From a virus, in IMG/VR virus record IMGVR_UViG_3300035523_000117, positions 1-64,000 of that record: a stretch of DNA of 64,000 bases, one strand, 5' to 3'. A program made the position numbers and the translations under genes. This document shows positions 24,963 through 34,344 of this stretch, piece by piece (within the stretch, counting starts at the first letter, position 1; each line of letters starts with the position of its first letter). The notes below the pieces were generated by a model. That model was not told the origin of the DNA and did not search any database. It saw only the letters and a list, made by a program, of their open reading frames with translations.

Positions 24963-26332
24963 ATGCCATCGGCGACCCCTCAAGCGCTCCCCGGCGAGCA
25001 CGACTACCTCTGGGAGCGTGCCAAGCTCGGCGCCGCGCCGTCGCGGGTCCACTACCGCGACATCCCGATCGCGTCGGCGCAGTCGTTCGACGAGGTCGGG
25101 ACGGTGCGGCAGGCGCTTCCTGGACCTCGAGCGCGGGCAGTTCCTCACGTCCGCGCAGCTGTGCGACGCGTTCGGCGGGGACGACCGCATCACAGGCGTC
25201 CTCCAGACACGGGTCGACGCGCTCTGCAGCCTGCCGCTCGAGCTGAGCGGGCGGACCACGAAGCGGAAGGCGACGAAGCTCGCGGCGCGAGCACAGGACG
25301 AATGGGGGGGCTGGTTCCCTGATGCCGAGGTGAAGCGGCTGCTGCGCTGGGGTCTGCTGCTGCGCCTCGGCATCGGGGAGTTGCTGTGGGACACGACGGA
25401 GCCGGGCTACTGGGCACCGCGTCTCAAGGTCTGGGACCCGCGGTACGCCTACTGGCGCTGGGACACCAGGAGCTTCTGGCTCACCACCCTCGATGGGCCG
25501 GTGGAGATCACGCCCGGGGATGGGCACTGGCTCCTGTACGCGCCGGACGGCTACGCCCGCGGCTGGATGAGCGGGTTGGTTCGGTCCCTCGCGCTGCTGT
25601 TCCTGATCAGGAAGTGGGCCACGCGGGATTGGGCGCGCTACTCGGAGGTCCACGGGCTGCCCATCAAGAAGGCGGTGGTGCCAGGCGGACGCGAAGGCCG
25701 AGGACAAAGAGGCCTTCGAGGACGACCTTCGGACGCTCGGCGGCGAGGGCATCATCCGGGTGGCCAAGGACGAGCAGGGCCTCGGGTTCGATATCGCGCT
25801 GGTGGAGGCGGCGAGCCAGAGCTGGCAGGGGTTCGAGCGGCTCATCGCGAAGTGCGACGAGTGCATCGCCATCGACGTGCTCGGCCAGAACCTGACCACC
25901 TCCGTCGGCGGCGGTGGCTCGTACGCGGCCGCCAACGTCCACGACCGCATCCGGCTCGATCGGTTGGAGTCGGACGCGAAGAGCCTCGGCGACTGCCTGG
26001 CCGAGCAGGTGATGGTCCCGTGGGCGGTCTACAACTGGGCCGACGAGCAGTTGGCGCCCCGGGTGAGCTGGAGCACGAAGGCGCCCGGTGAGAGGGGCGT
26101 GTCGGCCAAGACTCTCAACGACCTGGGCGACGCTCTCACGAAGCTGCGCAGCGCCGGGCTGAACGTCGATCTGGTGGAGGTCGCGAAGCAGTTCCGCATC
26201 CCGGTGGTCGAGGGCCAGCCGGTAATCGAGCCCAAACCCAGCGCTCCGAATCCCAGGGAGCAGGCGCCACCCAAGCAACCGCCCTCGGAGGAGCCTCCGG
26301 AGAGCGACGACACGGAGCAAGCCGATGCCTGA
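24963..26332 (+). pseudogene. Mu-like (DUF935) portal protein with two +1 frameshifts
   Basis: The portal forms the DNA channel of the capsid. DUF935 features include LTSAQLCDAFGGDDRITGVL, LLWDTTEPGYWAPRLKVWD, YSEVHGLPIKKAVVP and VLGQNLTTSVGGGGSYAAAN. Three consecutive frames are needed. The first shift is an extra G at 25,113 (CAG-G-CGC), joining VGTVRQ to RFLDLERGQF. The second is an extra G at 25,684 (CCA-G-GCG), joining KAVVP to ADAKAEDKEAF. Restored, the protein has about 455 residues with a Pro/Glu-rich tail. Its stop overlaps the protease start by 8 bases. Confidence 0.8.
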
Positions 26333-27569
26333 GAAGACCCCCAGGGCCCCGCGCATCTTCGCCCGCGTGGAGGAGAGGAACGGCCAGAAGCGAGGTGCAC
26401 TCCACCTCTATGACGCGGTGGGCGGCTGGGACGGCATCCGCGCCAAGCACGTCGTCGAGAAGCTCGAGGCCCTCAAGGTCGAGGGCGCCGAGCACCTGGA
26501 CGTCCACATCAACTCGCCGGGGGGCGACGTGTTCGAGGGGATGGCCATCCACACGGCGATCGCCTCCTGGCCCAACGGCGAGAAGCGCGTCCACGTCGAC
26601 GGGCTGGCCGCGAGCATCGCCTCGATCGTCGCCATGGCCGGCGACGAGATCGAGATCAGCCCGACTGCGATGGTCATGGTCCACGAGCCCAAGGGCTTCG
26701 CCATGGGCGCCGCCGCCGACCTCCGCAAGATGGCCGGTCGGCTCGACTCCATCCGCGACGTCATTTGCGACGTCTACGCCGCTCGGACCGGGCTCGCGAA
26801 GGCAGAGGTCGAGAAGCTCGTCGCCGCGGAGACGTGGATGTCGGCGAGCGACGCGGTAGCGAAGGGCTTCGCGGACAAGGTCGCCGAGCGCGAGGACGGC
26901 GACGAGCCCGACGAGGACGACGACGAGGAGCGGGAGGAGGACGCGCTCGCCCGTGCGGTGGCCCTCTTCGAGCACGCCCCGCCCGACGTCGCCCGCCTGC
27001 TCGCGCTGCCGATCCCACGCGCCTCCGCCCGGAGGCCCAACCCGAAGGAGCCGCAGATGCCCGAGCCGATCGCTGTCGACACCAAGGCCTTCGAGGCCCG
27101 CTTCGCCGCCCTGACGGAGCGTGCCGAAGCTGCCGAGAAGGTCCACGGCGAGCTGCTCGCCATCACCGGGAAGGCCACGGCGGGCGAGGCCCTGGCGCTG
27201 GTCGCCGGGCTGAAGGAGAAGGCGGCAAAGGCCGACGAGCTCGCCGGCCAGCTCGCGAAGTTCGAGGCGGAGAAGCGCGCGGGCCAGGTCGCGGCACTGC
27301 TCGACGCCGCGTCGCGCGAGGGGCGCCTCACCCCGGCGAAGCGCGAGGAGCTGATGAAGGCCGACGCCCCGGCGTTCGCTCGCGACCCGGGGCAGCTCAA
27401 GGTCTTCCTCGACTGCCTCCAGCCGGTGGTCGTGCCCGCGGCGGCGCCGAAGCACGAGGAGCCGAAGAGCGCTCCGGAGGCCTCGCTCACCGAGGACGAG
27501 AAGCACTTCGCCGAGCAGCTCAAGCTCGACCCCGCCAAGGTCGCCGCCTTCAAGAACAAGAAGCAGTAG
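26325..27569 (+). CDS. ClpP-like prohead protease fused to scaffold
   Basis: The first 190 residues form an S14 (ClpP-like) protease: HINSPGGDVFEGMAI, the serine in VDGLAASIASIVAMAG and the His in MVMVHEP. It would process the prohead. After an acidic linker (DEPDEDDDEE) comes a helical Ala/Glu-rich scaffold region with an internal ATG at 27,058 (MPEPIAVDTKAF), which could also be used alone, as in lambda C/Nu3. The C-terminal 150 residues are scaffold-like coiled coil. At 414 residues it is complete and uninterrupted. Confidence 0.85.
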   Translation: MPEKTPRAPRIFARVEERNGQKRGALHLYDAVGGWDGIRAKHVVEKLEALKVEGAEHLDVHINSPGGDVFEGMAIHTAIASWPNGEKRVHVDGLAASIASIVAMAGDEIEISPTAMVMVHEPKGFAMGAAADLRKMAGRLDSIRDVICDVYAARTGLAKAEVEKLVAAETWMSASDAVAKGFADKVAEREDGDEPDEDDDEEREEDALARAVALFEHAPPDVARLLALPIPRASARRPNPKEPQMPEPIAVDTKAFEARFAALTERAEAAEKVHGELLAITGKATAGEALALVAGLKEKAAKADELAGQLAKFEAEKRAGQVAALLDAASREGRLTPAKREELMKADAPAFARDPGQLKVFLDCLQPVVVPAAAPKHEEPKSAPEASLTEDEKHFAEQLKLDPAKVAAFKNKKQ

Positions 27570-27631
27570 CGAGCGCCCACCCCTCACCGACCTCGGGCGC
27601 TGCGCGAGCGGCGGCCCACGCAGGAGAAGCC

Positions 27632-28069
27632 ATGACCGCTCTCTCGAGCTACCGCGACACCAAGCGGATGGGCGACGACGTCATCCCCACCGTCTTCGAC
27701 CTGCTGGTCGCGGACAACGTCCACCTCTTCAAGGGCGCGATCGTCGGCCTGGCCGGCGGCTACGCCGCGCCGGCGGGGGCCACCTGCTCCAAGGTCGTCG
27801 GCATCAGCCGAGTCCGAGGTGGACAACACGCAGCCCGGCCACGCGGTCGGGGCGAAGCGCGTTCCGGGTGCGCCAGGGCACGTTCAAGGTCGCCAACAGC
27901 GCCGCCGCGGACGCGCTGGCGATCGCCGACGTCGGGAACCTCTGCTACGCGGCGGACGACCAGACCGTCGCCAAGACCGCGGGGGCCAACCTGCCCGGTC
28001 GCGGGCACGGTCCTCGGCGTCGACCCGGACGGCGTGTGGGTCCAGATGAACCTCGACGGCCGCAGCTGA
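27632..28069 (+). pseudogene. Head decoration-like protein with three +1 frameshifts
   Basis: It starts MTALSSYRDTKRMGDDVIPT after CAGGAGA and should be a small capsid protein lying between scaffold and major head genes. One extra base occurs at 27,809 (AGC-C-GAG), one at 27,864 (GTT-C-CGG) and one at 27,997 (CCC-G-GTC). Together they return the frame to that of the start, so the gene is open throughout but its middle 63 codons read out of register. The restored reading includes SESEVDNTQPGHAVGAKR, VRQGTFKVANSAAADALAIA and VAGTVLGVDPDGVWVQMNL, about 144 residues. Confidence 0.7.
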
Positions 28070-28126
28070 TCCCTCCTCGCAGCCTCACCACAAGCCGCGC
28101 CCGCGTGAGGGCGCACGGAGCCACGC

Positions 28127-29070
28127 ATGGGCGCACTCACCCCCGCGAAGTACGAGGCCGCGACGCTGACCTTCTCGATGCTGTTCCGAGAGGTCCTGCG
28201 CGACACGCCGACCTACTACCAGCAGATCGCGACCGAGATTCCGAGCACCACCCGCGAGATGCGGCACGCCTGGCTGGACCGCATCCCGCAGATGCGCGAG
28301 TGGCTGGGCGAACGGGTGGTCAACAACCTCGCCGTCCGGCTGCAGAGCATCGAGAACCGGCTCTTCGAGGACACGGTCGGGGTGAAGCGCACCGACATCG
28401 AGGACGACCTCATCGGCGCGTATCGCCCGGTGATCGAGGAGCTGGCGCAGCAGACCAAAGGCCTGGCCGGACAAGCTGATCATCGACGCAATGATCGCGG
28501 GGACGAGCGCCCTGTCCTACGACGGCCAGCACTTCTTCGACTCGAACCACCCGCAGAACATGGACGACCCGGCGAGCGCGCTGCAGTCGAACCTGCTCGC
28601 GGACCACGACCTCGATGTCGACGCGCTCGCGGACGCCATCCAGGTGATTGATGAGCTTCATCGGCGCGGACGGCCGGCCGCTGGAAATCATCCCGGACCT
28701 GCTCGTCGTGCCCCCGCAGATGAAGTTCCGCGCTGCGCGGCTGCTGCAGGCGGAGCTCATCGGCCGGGACATCGCCCTGGCGGCCGGGAACGGCGCCGCC
28801 GCCGACACCAACGTCCTCAAGGGGTCTCTCGACCTGCTGGTGCTCCCGCGCCTCGCCAGCGAGCCGAAGAGCTACTACGTCCTCTGCACCAAGCGGGCGA
28901 TCAAGCCGTTCATCTTCCAGAACCGCGAGGCGCCGGAGTTCACGGCGCTCACCAAGCCCGACGACGAGAACGTCTTCCGGCGCGACGAGTTCCTCTACGG
29001 CGTCCGGGCCCGCGGCGCGGCCGGGTACGGACCGTGGTTCCTCGCCATCAAGTGCGTCAGCAACACGTAG
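28127..29070 (+). pseudogene. Mu gpT-like major head protein with two +1 frameshifts
   Basis: The family pattern is clear: GALTPAKYEAATLTFSMLFR, IPSTTREMRHAWLDRIPQMR, IAGTSALSYDGQHFFDSNHP, then LEIIPDLLVVPPQMKFRAAR and FRRDEFLYGVRARGAAGYGP. An extra G at 28,469 (GCC-G-GAC) and an extra base at 28,647 (GTG-A-TTG, or ATTG for ATG) divide it into three frames. The restored length is about 313 residues, the usual size. As the capsid building block is broken twice, no virion could form without restoration of the frame. Confidence 0.85.
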
Positions 29071-29087
29071 GCCAGGGAGGCAGAGCC

Positions 29088-29351
29088 ATGATCGTGACGG
29101 TCGTTTCGAAGGCGGAGCACGGGCACCGACGCGCTGGCCGGTTCTGGCCCACCACCCCGGTCACCGCGGATGTGTCGGAGGCGCAGCTCGCGGAGCTCCG
29201 GGCCGACAAGCGGCTCGCGGTGCTCGACGGCTCGGCGCCGGCGGCGGAGGCGGTGGTCGAGAAGCTCAGCGCCGAGAAGGCGGCGGAGAAGGCCGAAGCC
29301 GAGCGGCAGGCCGCCGAGCGCACGCCCGAGAAGCGGCGCGGGAGCCGGTAG
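29088..29351 (+). CDS. FluMu-type small phage protein
   Basis: An 87-residue protein with GGGAGG upstream. The N-terminal half (SKAEHGHRRAGRFWPTTPV, LAELRADKRLAVLDG) matches the Mu-like FluMu N-terminal domain found between head and tail genes. The C-terminal half is an Ala/Glu/Lys helix. It is probably a connector or assembly factor. Confidence 0.6.
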   Translation: MIVTVVSKAEHGHRRAGRFWPTTPVTADVSEAQLAELRADKRLAVLDGSAPAAEAVVEKLSAEKAAEKAEAERQAAERTPEKRRGSR

Positions 29352-29354
29352 CCG

Positions 29355-29753
29355 ATGGGCTACGCCACGGCGGCGGACTTCGACCGCTTCGGCATCCGCC
29401 CCGAGGCGCTTCCGGCGAGCATCAAGCCGGGGGACAAGGAGGCGGCGATCAGCGCCGCGTCCGGCCGGGCTGACAGCTACCTCGGCGCACGCTTTCGCCT
29501 CCCCATCTCCGCTTGGGGTGACGACCTGCGCCAGGTGGTCTGCGCGGTCGCCGCGTTCGAGTTGGTCGCCGGCCAGGTCGGGTTCAACCCCGAGGCGGGC
29601 CACAACATGGTGCTGGTGACCCGCAAGGAGGACGCGGTGCGCTGGCTCGAGCAGGTGTCGCGCGGGCACGTGACCCCAGCAGGGATCACCGAGACGCCGC
29701 CTCCGACGTCCTCGATCTCGCGGGTGAAGAGCAACAAGCAGCGGGGTTGGTGA
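29355..29753 (+). CDS. gp36-like (DUF1320) head-tail connector
   Basis: A 132-residue protein beginning MGYATAADFDRFGIRPEAL and containing SAASGRADSYLGARFRLPI and RQVVCAVAAFELVAGQVGFN. These are the typical start and helix of Mu gp36/DUF1320 connector proteins. It starts 3 bases after the preceding gene and overlaps the next by one base. Confidence 0.75.
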   Translation: MGYATAADFDRFGIRPEALPASIKPGDKEAAISAASGRADSYLGARFRLPISAWGDDLRQVVCAVAAFELVAGQVGFNPEAGHNMVLVTRKEDAVRWLEQVSRGHVTPAGITETPPPTSSISRVKSNKQRGW

Positions 29754-30259
29754 TGCCAGTGAGCGGGCCGTTCAGCGAGCTCGGCCGAACGATCGAGTTG
29801 CTGAGGCGGGTTGCGGCTGGGGAGACGGTGCAGTCCTTCGGCGAGGCGCTGCGGCTGCGAGCGCTTGAGTTGGCTGCCCAGGGCTGGGACGCCAAGGAGT
29901 CCCCGCGTGGGGTGCCCTGGCGCCCAGCCAAGGGCGGGCTCGCGGGCGACCTGTCGCTGTCCGGCCGGCTGCGTGCCGCGCTGCGCGTCGAGGCGCGCCC
30001 CCGCGGGTTCGCTATCACCGACCGGGCCCAGGCCGCGAGCGGCCAGTACTACGGTGGCACGCACCAGTACGGGAGGACGATGCGCGCCAAGGGCTTGAAG
30101 CCCATGCGGTGGCGCACGCCTGACGGACGTTGGCACTCGGCCTGGAAGGTCCGCGTGCCGGCGCGGCCCATCCTCCCGCGGTCGGGCGAACTGCCGGAGC
30201 GATGGGCCGAGGCGTTCGAGGCGGTGCTGTCTACTCTCGAAAGACGAGATCGCCCTTGA
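29753..30259 (+). CDS. Phage virion morphogenesis protein (Mu gpG-like)
   Basis: The 168-residue protein has LRALELAAQGWDAKESPRGV, SLSGRLRAALRVEA and YYGGTHQYGRTM, with RPILP near the end. This is the pattern of the gpG/gp13 tail completion family, which caps the tail or joins head and tail. Its last 29 bases overlap the end of the convergent lipoprotein gene. Confidence 0.75.
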   Translation: MPVSGPFSELGRTIELLRRVAAGETVQSFGEALRLRALELAAQGWDAKESPRGVPWRPAKGGLAGDLSLSGRLRAALRVEARPRGFAITDRAQAASGQYYGGTHQYGRTMRAKGLKPMRWRTPDGRWHSAWKVRVPARPILPRSGELPERWAEAFEAVLSTLERRDRP

Positions 30260-30593
30260 TGAAGTTGCAGGAGTTCTTGGAGCAGAGAAAGACAGTGTCC
30301 TTGCAGGCCGAATCAACCGTCATCGACGCCACTTTGCCGTCTCCGAGCTTGGCTTCCACCACGCAAGCTCTTGGAAGGCAGCCCAACCGCTGAAGAGAGA
30401 AGCGGCCCTGCGCATCGCTGCTCGCAGGATCGAAAGGGAACCGCTCCGGGCAGCGGATCGAGATTGCCGCGGCAGGCACCGGGCTCCCGCCTGCGGTGCG
30501 AACGGTTCCCTCGATCGAGATTCCTGGGTCGCAGCCACTGATGGCAGCGGTCAACAGCGTCAGACCGAGCAGTCCAATTAGGGGAAGTCTCAC
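30231..30593 (-). CDS. Phage-borne lipoprotein 2 (moron, opposite strand)
   Basis: A minus-strand gene of about 120 codons begins at GTG 30,593 with the signal RLPLIGLLGLTLLTAAISGC, lipidated at the Cys. The mature part (SIEGTVRTAGGSPVPAAAIS) looks like a carboxypeptidase-regulatory-like beta sandwich with several Cys. It interrupts the rightward tail operon and is transcribed against it, as expected for a gene expressed in the lysogen. The start codon is uncertain because no strong RBS is seen. Confidence 0.6.
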   Translation of the reverse strand: MRLPLIGLLGLTLLTAAISGCDPGISIEGTVRTAGGSPVPAAAISIRCPERFPFDPASSDAQGRFSLQRLGCLPRACVVEAKLGDGKVASMTVDSACKDTVFLCSKNSCNFIKGDLVFRE

Positions 30594-30635
30594 GGGCCAA
30601 GTCGAACGCGGCGCCCGAGACTCGTCAAGACATCC

Positions 30636-31097
30636 ATGGCGCTCGACACACTCATTCACGATGTCGTAAGCGCGTTCAACGACGCTCGCCCGGCCATCAT
30701 CCCGTCGTTCATCGGCGAGAAGCACATCGCCCAACACGACACTCCCCCGCGCCTTGTCTGGGTCCCGTTCGCCGACACCTTCGGGCCGCCCGTGCAGGTG
30801 GGGGCGAACCCGAAGTCCTACGCCACGCGGGTGGCCGGCGTGGACTGCGCCGTCTGGGGTGAGGACCTCGCGAAGACCGAGGAGATGGTCAACGACCTCA
30901 TCGTCGCGCTGCATCGCGAGTGTGTGTCGCGCGGCAACTACGAGCTGCGAGGTGGCGAGTGGATCACCGCGGGCGAGCTGACCAACAACGGGATCGTCTA
31001 CCTGCTGCACCTCGCGATCGACGTCCCGATCGTCGGGAAGCCAGCGATCCCGGTCCGGCCGAAGACCGAAGCGTCGGACTACCACCTGACCCCGTGA
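30636..31097 (+). CDS. Mu gp37-like tail terminator protein
   Basis: A 153-residue protein, with the core ATRVAGVDCAVWGEDLAKTE and VNDLIVALHRECV. This is the form of phage tail-terminator-like proteins that precede the sheath gene. It follows the lipoprotein insertion and precedes the sheath. Confidence 0.6.
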   Translation: MALDTLIHDVVSAFNDARPAIIPSFIGEKHIAQHDTPPRLVWVPFADTFGPPVQVGANPKSYATRVAGVDCAVWGEDLAKTEEMVNDLIVALHRECVSRGNYELRGGEWITAGELTNNGIVYLLHLAIDVPIVGKPAIPVRPKTEASDYHLTP

Positions 31098-31105
31098 GGC
31101 CCGCG

Positions 31106-31267
31106 ATGCCCAAGCAGCCGATCGAGAAGTGGGCCGAGCAGAAGCAGCTGCCGGCCTGGAAGTTCGCTGCGGCGAAGGCTCATGAGAGCTGGCCGCAGGG
31201 CTTCGAGGTCACCGAGGAGGAGTTCGACCAGGCCGTGAAGTCCGCGTGCGGCATCGCCCTGAGGTAG
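31106..31267 (+). CDS. Small protein preceding the tail sheath
   Basis: A 53-residue protein (KWAEQKQLPAWKFAAAKAHE, EEEFDQAVKSACGI). Short proteins like this regularly precede the sheath gene in Mu-like phages (gp38 position). It ends 3 bases before the sheath GTG. Confidence 0.55.
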   Translation: MPKQPIEKWAEQKQLPAWKFAAAKAHESWPQGFEVTEEEFDQAVKSACGIALR

Positions 31268-31270
31268 CCC

Positions 31271-32971
31271 GTGCTTCCCAAGATCACCCAGGTCATCCAG
31301 GACGGCTCGCTCGGCATCGTCCCGCCCTCGCCGGCGGGCGTCGTCGCGAAGGTCGGCGTCTGCAGCTCGGGCTCGGCGAACACGGTCCAGGCGTTCTCTG
31401 GCCCAAGCGTGAAGGTCATCAAGGACGCGCTCGGGACCGGTCCCCTCGCCGAGGCGGCGGCGCACTCGCTCGAGATCGCGGGCGGGCCGGTGATGACCGT
31501 GCCGGTCAGTCCGAGCGTGCCGGGCGCCGCTGGGACGGTCACGCACGTTGGCGCGGGAACGTCGGTCCTCTCCGTCAGCGGAGAGCCGAAGGATGCCTAT
31601 GAGGTGGAGCTCCGGATCACCCGGAAGGCGTCCGGCCTCGCGGCAGCGAGTGCGGCATTCGTCTTCTCGCTCGATGGCGGAGACACGTTCTCGCCGGAGA
31701 TCGCAGTGCCGGTGAGCGGGATCTACGTCCTGCCGAACACCGGGCTGACCATCACCTTTACGGACGGCTCGTTCGTGAAGGACGCCTCCTACACCTTCGA
31801 CTGTCTCGCGCCGAGCTACACCACCACCGACCTGGCGACGACCATCGACGCGCTGTTGGCAGACCCGAGGAAGTTCGGCTGTCTGCACGTCGTGGGCGCT
31901 CCCGCGCCGTCGGCCACGAAGGTGACCGGGACCGGCACGAGCCCGGCGATGAAGCTCACCGGCTCGCCCGCAGCCTGGATCGACGGAGTGGTGGTCATCA
32001 CCGCTGCGGGCGTGCTCGGGGCGGGCAAGTTCAAGGTGAGCCTCGACGGCGGGGCGAACTTCGGGTCCGAGAAGGTGCTGGCCGCTGCGTACGCCGTCCC
32101 GGACACGGGACTGACCCTCAACTTCCCGGCCGGCACCTACAACCAGGGCGACGCCTTCACCTTCAACACCTACGCCTCCATCCCGGCGTTCTTCGCCACG
32201 GTGGACGCGAAGATGTCCGCGGCCGAGAACATCTACAAGTACGCCTTCGCGGTGCTCGAGGCGCCGGACGCGCCCGACGCCATCCTGCTCAAGGCCACCG
32301 CCAACCTCGCGAGCACGCGAGTCATGTTCGCGGGCGGGTATTGCGAGCTTACCTCGAGCCTCTCGATCGTCGGGGGCAAGACCTACAAGCGCAGCGACGC
32401 CTGGCCGATCACCGCACGCATCGCCGAGGCGCCCATCCACGAGGACCTCGGCCGCTACCGGAGCGGCTCGCTCCCGGGCGTGGTGGCGCTGTACCGCGAC
32501 GAGTACGTGACCCCGGGCCTGGCCTCCGCCCGCTTCGAAACCCTGCGGACCATCCCGGACGCGCCCGGGTACTACATCGCGAGCGACACGGGCGGGAACA
32601 TGATGGCGCCGCTCGGGAGCGACTACGCCTTCGTCCAGAATCGTCGCGTGATGGACGAGGCCTGCCGGGTCAACCGGGTGGCGATGCTGCGCTACCTCAA
32701 CGAAGACCTCCTGGTCGATCCCAAGACGGGATTCATCCTCGAGACTGAGGCGCGGCGCATCGAGGCGGACGTCAACGCCCAGCTCGAGGCCGCGCTCGTC
32801 TTCGGCGCCTCGCGCCACGCCTCGGCAGTGCAGACCCGGGTGAAGCGCGACGAGAACATCCTCTCGACGCACAACCTGACGACCAGCGTCAGCGTCACCC
32901 CGAAGTCCTACGCGAAGACGATCACCACCACGATCGGCTTCCGCAACCCGGCCATCGCCAAGGCGGCGTAG
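31271..32971 (+). CDS. Contractile tail sheath protein (DUF2586-like) with two inserted beta domains
   Basis: The 566-residue protein begins LPKITQVIQDGSLGIVPPSP and ends with sheath features: GRYRSGSLPGVVALYRDEYV, DYAFVQNRRVMDEACRVNR and ITTTIGFRNPAIAKA. Between residues about 85-178 and 215-300 are two copies of a beta module with SLDGG, PNTGLT or PDTGLT, and a terminal YTF/FTF strand. The same module occurs twice in the baseplate protein at 39,489. The reading frame is intact despite broken genes on both sides. Confidence 0.8.
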   Translation: MLPKITQVIQDGSLGIVPPSPAGVVAKVGVCSSGSANTVQAFSGPSVKVIKDALGTGPLAEAAAHSLEIAGGPVMTVPVSPSVPGAAGTVTHVGAGTSVLSVSGEPKDAYEVELRITRKASGLAAASAAFVFSLDGGDTFSPEIAVPVSGIYVLPNTGLTITFTDGSFVKDASYTFDCLAPSYTTTDLATTIDALLADPRKFGCLHVVGAPAPSATKVTGTGTSPAMKLTGSPAAWIDGVVVITAAGVLGAGKFKVSLDGGANFGSEKVLAAAYAVPDTGLTLNFPAGTYNQGDAFTFNTYASIPAFFATVDAKMSAAENIYKYAFAVLEAPDAPDAILLKATANLASTRVMFAGGYCELTSSLSIVGGKTYKRSDAWPITARIAEAPIHEDLGRYRSGSLPGVVALYRDEYVTPGLASARFETLRTIPDAPGYYIASDTGGNMMAPLGSDYAFVQNRRVMDEACRVNRVAMLRYLNEDLLVDPKTGFILETEARRIEADVNAQLEAALVFGASRHASAVQTRVKRDENILSTHNLTTSVSVTPKSYAKTITTTIGFRNPAIAKAA

Positions 32972-33038
32972 CCGGCGGCAGCTGCTGAACAGCGGGCCAT
33001 CCAGGCTCGCGATGTCCCCACAGACGGAGGTGTACCCA

Positions 33039-33356
33039 ATGAAGCTCCACTTCATCGCGGTGGTCGTGTGCGCGGCGGTCGCCCTGCAGGGGTGCAGCCT
33101 GCTGGGCATCGAGACCTGCGGCCTGGGCGCGACCCGGTGCCACGGCGACACGGTGCAGACCTGCAAGACCGGGCTCGGCTGGACCGACTCGGCCGAGTGC
33201 AGGGACGTGGCGACCGCCGAGGGCGGCGCCTGGACCTGCGGCACGCCGAAGGGCGTCTGCGGCGACGTGCACCAGTGCATGCCGGTCCTGGAGAAGAGCG
33301 AGCCGGCGGCCCCGGCCCCGAAGCTGCTCCCGATGCCGGAGAAGAAGTCGAAGTAG
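33039..33356 (+). CDS. Phage-borne Cys-rich lipoprotein 3 (moron)
   Basis: ATG 33,039 is chosen because ACGGAGGT lies 8 bases upstream. The signal KLHFIAVVVCAAVALQGC ends in a lipobox. The mature part carries evenly spaced Cys (CGLGATRCHGDTVQTCKTG) typical of myxobacterial surface lipoproteins, and a Pro/Lys-rich tail. It lies between the sheath gene and the next virion genes and has no virion signature. Confidence 0.65.
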   Translation: MKLHFIAVVVCAAVALQGCSLLGIETCGLGATRCHGDTVQTCKTGLGWTDSAECRDVATAEGGAWTCGTPKGVCGDVHQCMPVLEKSEPAAPAPKLLPMPEKKSK

Positions 33357-33377
33357 GTCGCCGCAGTCCCTCGCGCT

Positions 33378-33403
33378 CGCCCGGTCGGCCAGGTGGCCGG
33401 GCG
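33378..33403 (+). terminator. Hairpin after lipoprotein 3
   Basis: CGCCCGG at 33,378-33,384 pairs with CCGGGCG at 33,397-33,403, 22 bases after the lipoprotein stop. There is no T tract. It could insulate the lipoprotein transcript from the tail operon. Confidence 0.35.
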
Positions 33404-33433
33404 GGCGCCCCTTACCGTTCGCTGGAGCCAACC

Positions 33434-33862
33434 GTGTACGAGGACGATCCCCAGAGCGTCGTGAAGGCGCTGCAGGCCGAGAACGCTCGCGAGATCGAGC
33501 GGCTGCGCCACTCCGAGATTCCGCAGCATCTCGGCATGGCGGTCGCGGGCCGGGTGCTCGCAGCCGACCTTCCGAGCGCGCTCATGGCGCAGATCCAGAA
33601 GGATCTCGACTCGGGCGACCTCAACCAGCGGTGGCTCCGCTCGATGGAGTGCATCGGGGCCGAGGGTCAGGCCGTGGTCGCCGTAGTGGGCAGCCTCATG
33701 GCCGAGATTGCGCGGGCAGCCGCCACGTACGTCGCCCGTCGGGCCGAGGAGTGGGAAGCCGGGGCGCAGCAGCTCGACGGCCGGGCCTCGGCGCTCGAGG
33801 CCCAGTCGGCGCGCCTCGAGGAAGTGCGGAAGGCCGTGGTGCGCGCCGCCCGGGCGCAGTGA
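33434..33862 (+). CDS. Unknown helical phage protein
   Basis: A GTG-started 142-residue protein, almost entirely helical (SVVKALQAENAREIERLRHS, RASALEAQSARLEEVRKAVV). It precedes the tail tube gene. It was not recognised and could be a tail assembly or scaffold-like factor. Confidence 0.5.
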   Translation: MYEDDPQSVVKALQAENAREIERLRHSEIPQHLGMAVAGRVLAADLPSALMAQIQKDLDSGDLNQRWLRSMECIGAEGQAVVAVVGSLMAEIARAAATYVARRAEEWEAGAQQLDGRASALEAQSARLEEVRKAVVRAARAQ

Positions 33863-33873
33863 GGAGTGCCGCG

Positions 33874-34314
33874 ATGGACTACCCACAGATCAACGGCATC
33901 GCCTACGGCTGGGCAGAGGTCGTCCTCAACGTCGCGGGGCTGAGCGTCCGCGGCGTCAAGGGCATCAACTACTCGGAGAGCGTCGAGCGTGGGAAGGTCC
34001 GCGGCACCAGCCAGCGAAAGCTCGCGCTCACCAGCGGTGAGCACGATGCCGAGGGCGACCTCGAGCTCTACATGGCCGACTGGTACGACCTGCTCATCGC
34101 CCTGGGCGACGGGTACATGACCGTGCCGTTCGCCATCTCGGTCAGCTACACCAACCTCAACGACTTCCACACCGACGAGCTGGTGGGCGTGCGCATCAAG
34201 AAGGTCGGCAACGCGCACGCGCAGGGGAACGAGCCCCTCACCATCAAGCTCGACCTCGACATCATGCGGCTCAAGCGTGACGGCCTGGACGGCATCGGCT
34301 CCGGGACGCTGTAG
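33874..34314 (+). CDS. Phage tail tube protein
   Basis: The 146-residue protein starts at ATG 33,874. Its middle, GINYSESVERGKVRGTSQRK and DGYMTVPFAISVSYTNLND, matches the beta-barrel tube fold of myophages. Its position after the sheath and before the chaperone is as expected. It would form the inner tail channel. Confidence 0.75.
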   Translation: MDYPQINGIAYGWAEVVLNVAGLSVRGVKGINYSESVERGKVRGTSQRKLALTSGEHDAEGDLELYMADWYDLLIALGDGYMTVPFAISVSYTNLNDFHTDELVGVRIKKVGNAHAQGNEPLTIKLDLDIMRLKRDGLDGIGSGTL

Positions 34315-34344
34315 CTCCACCCCCAAACCTGAGAGGCACCCGCC

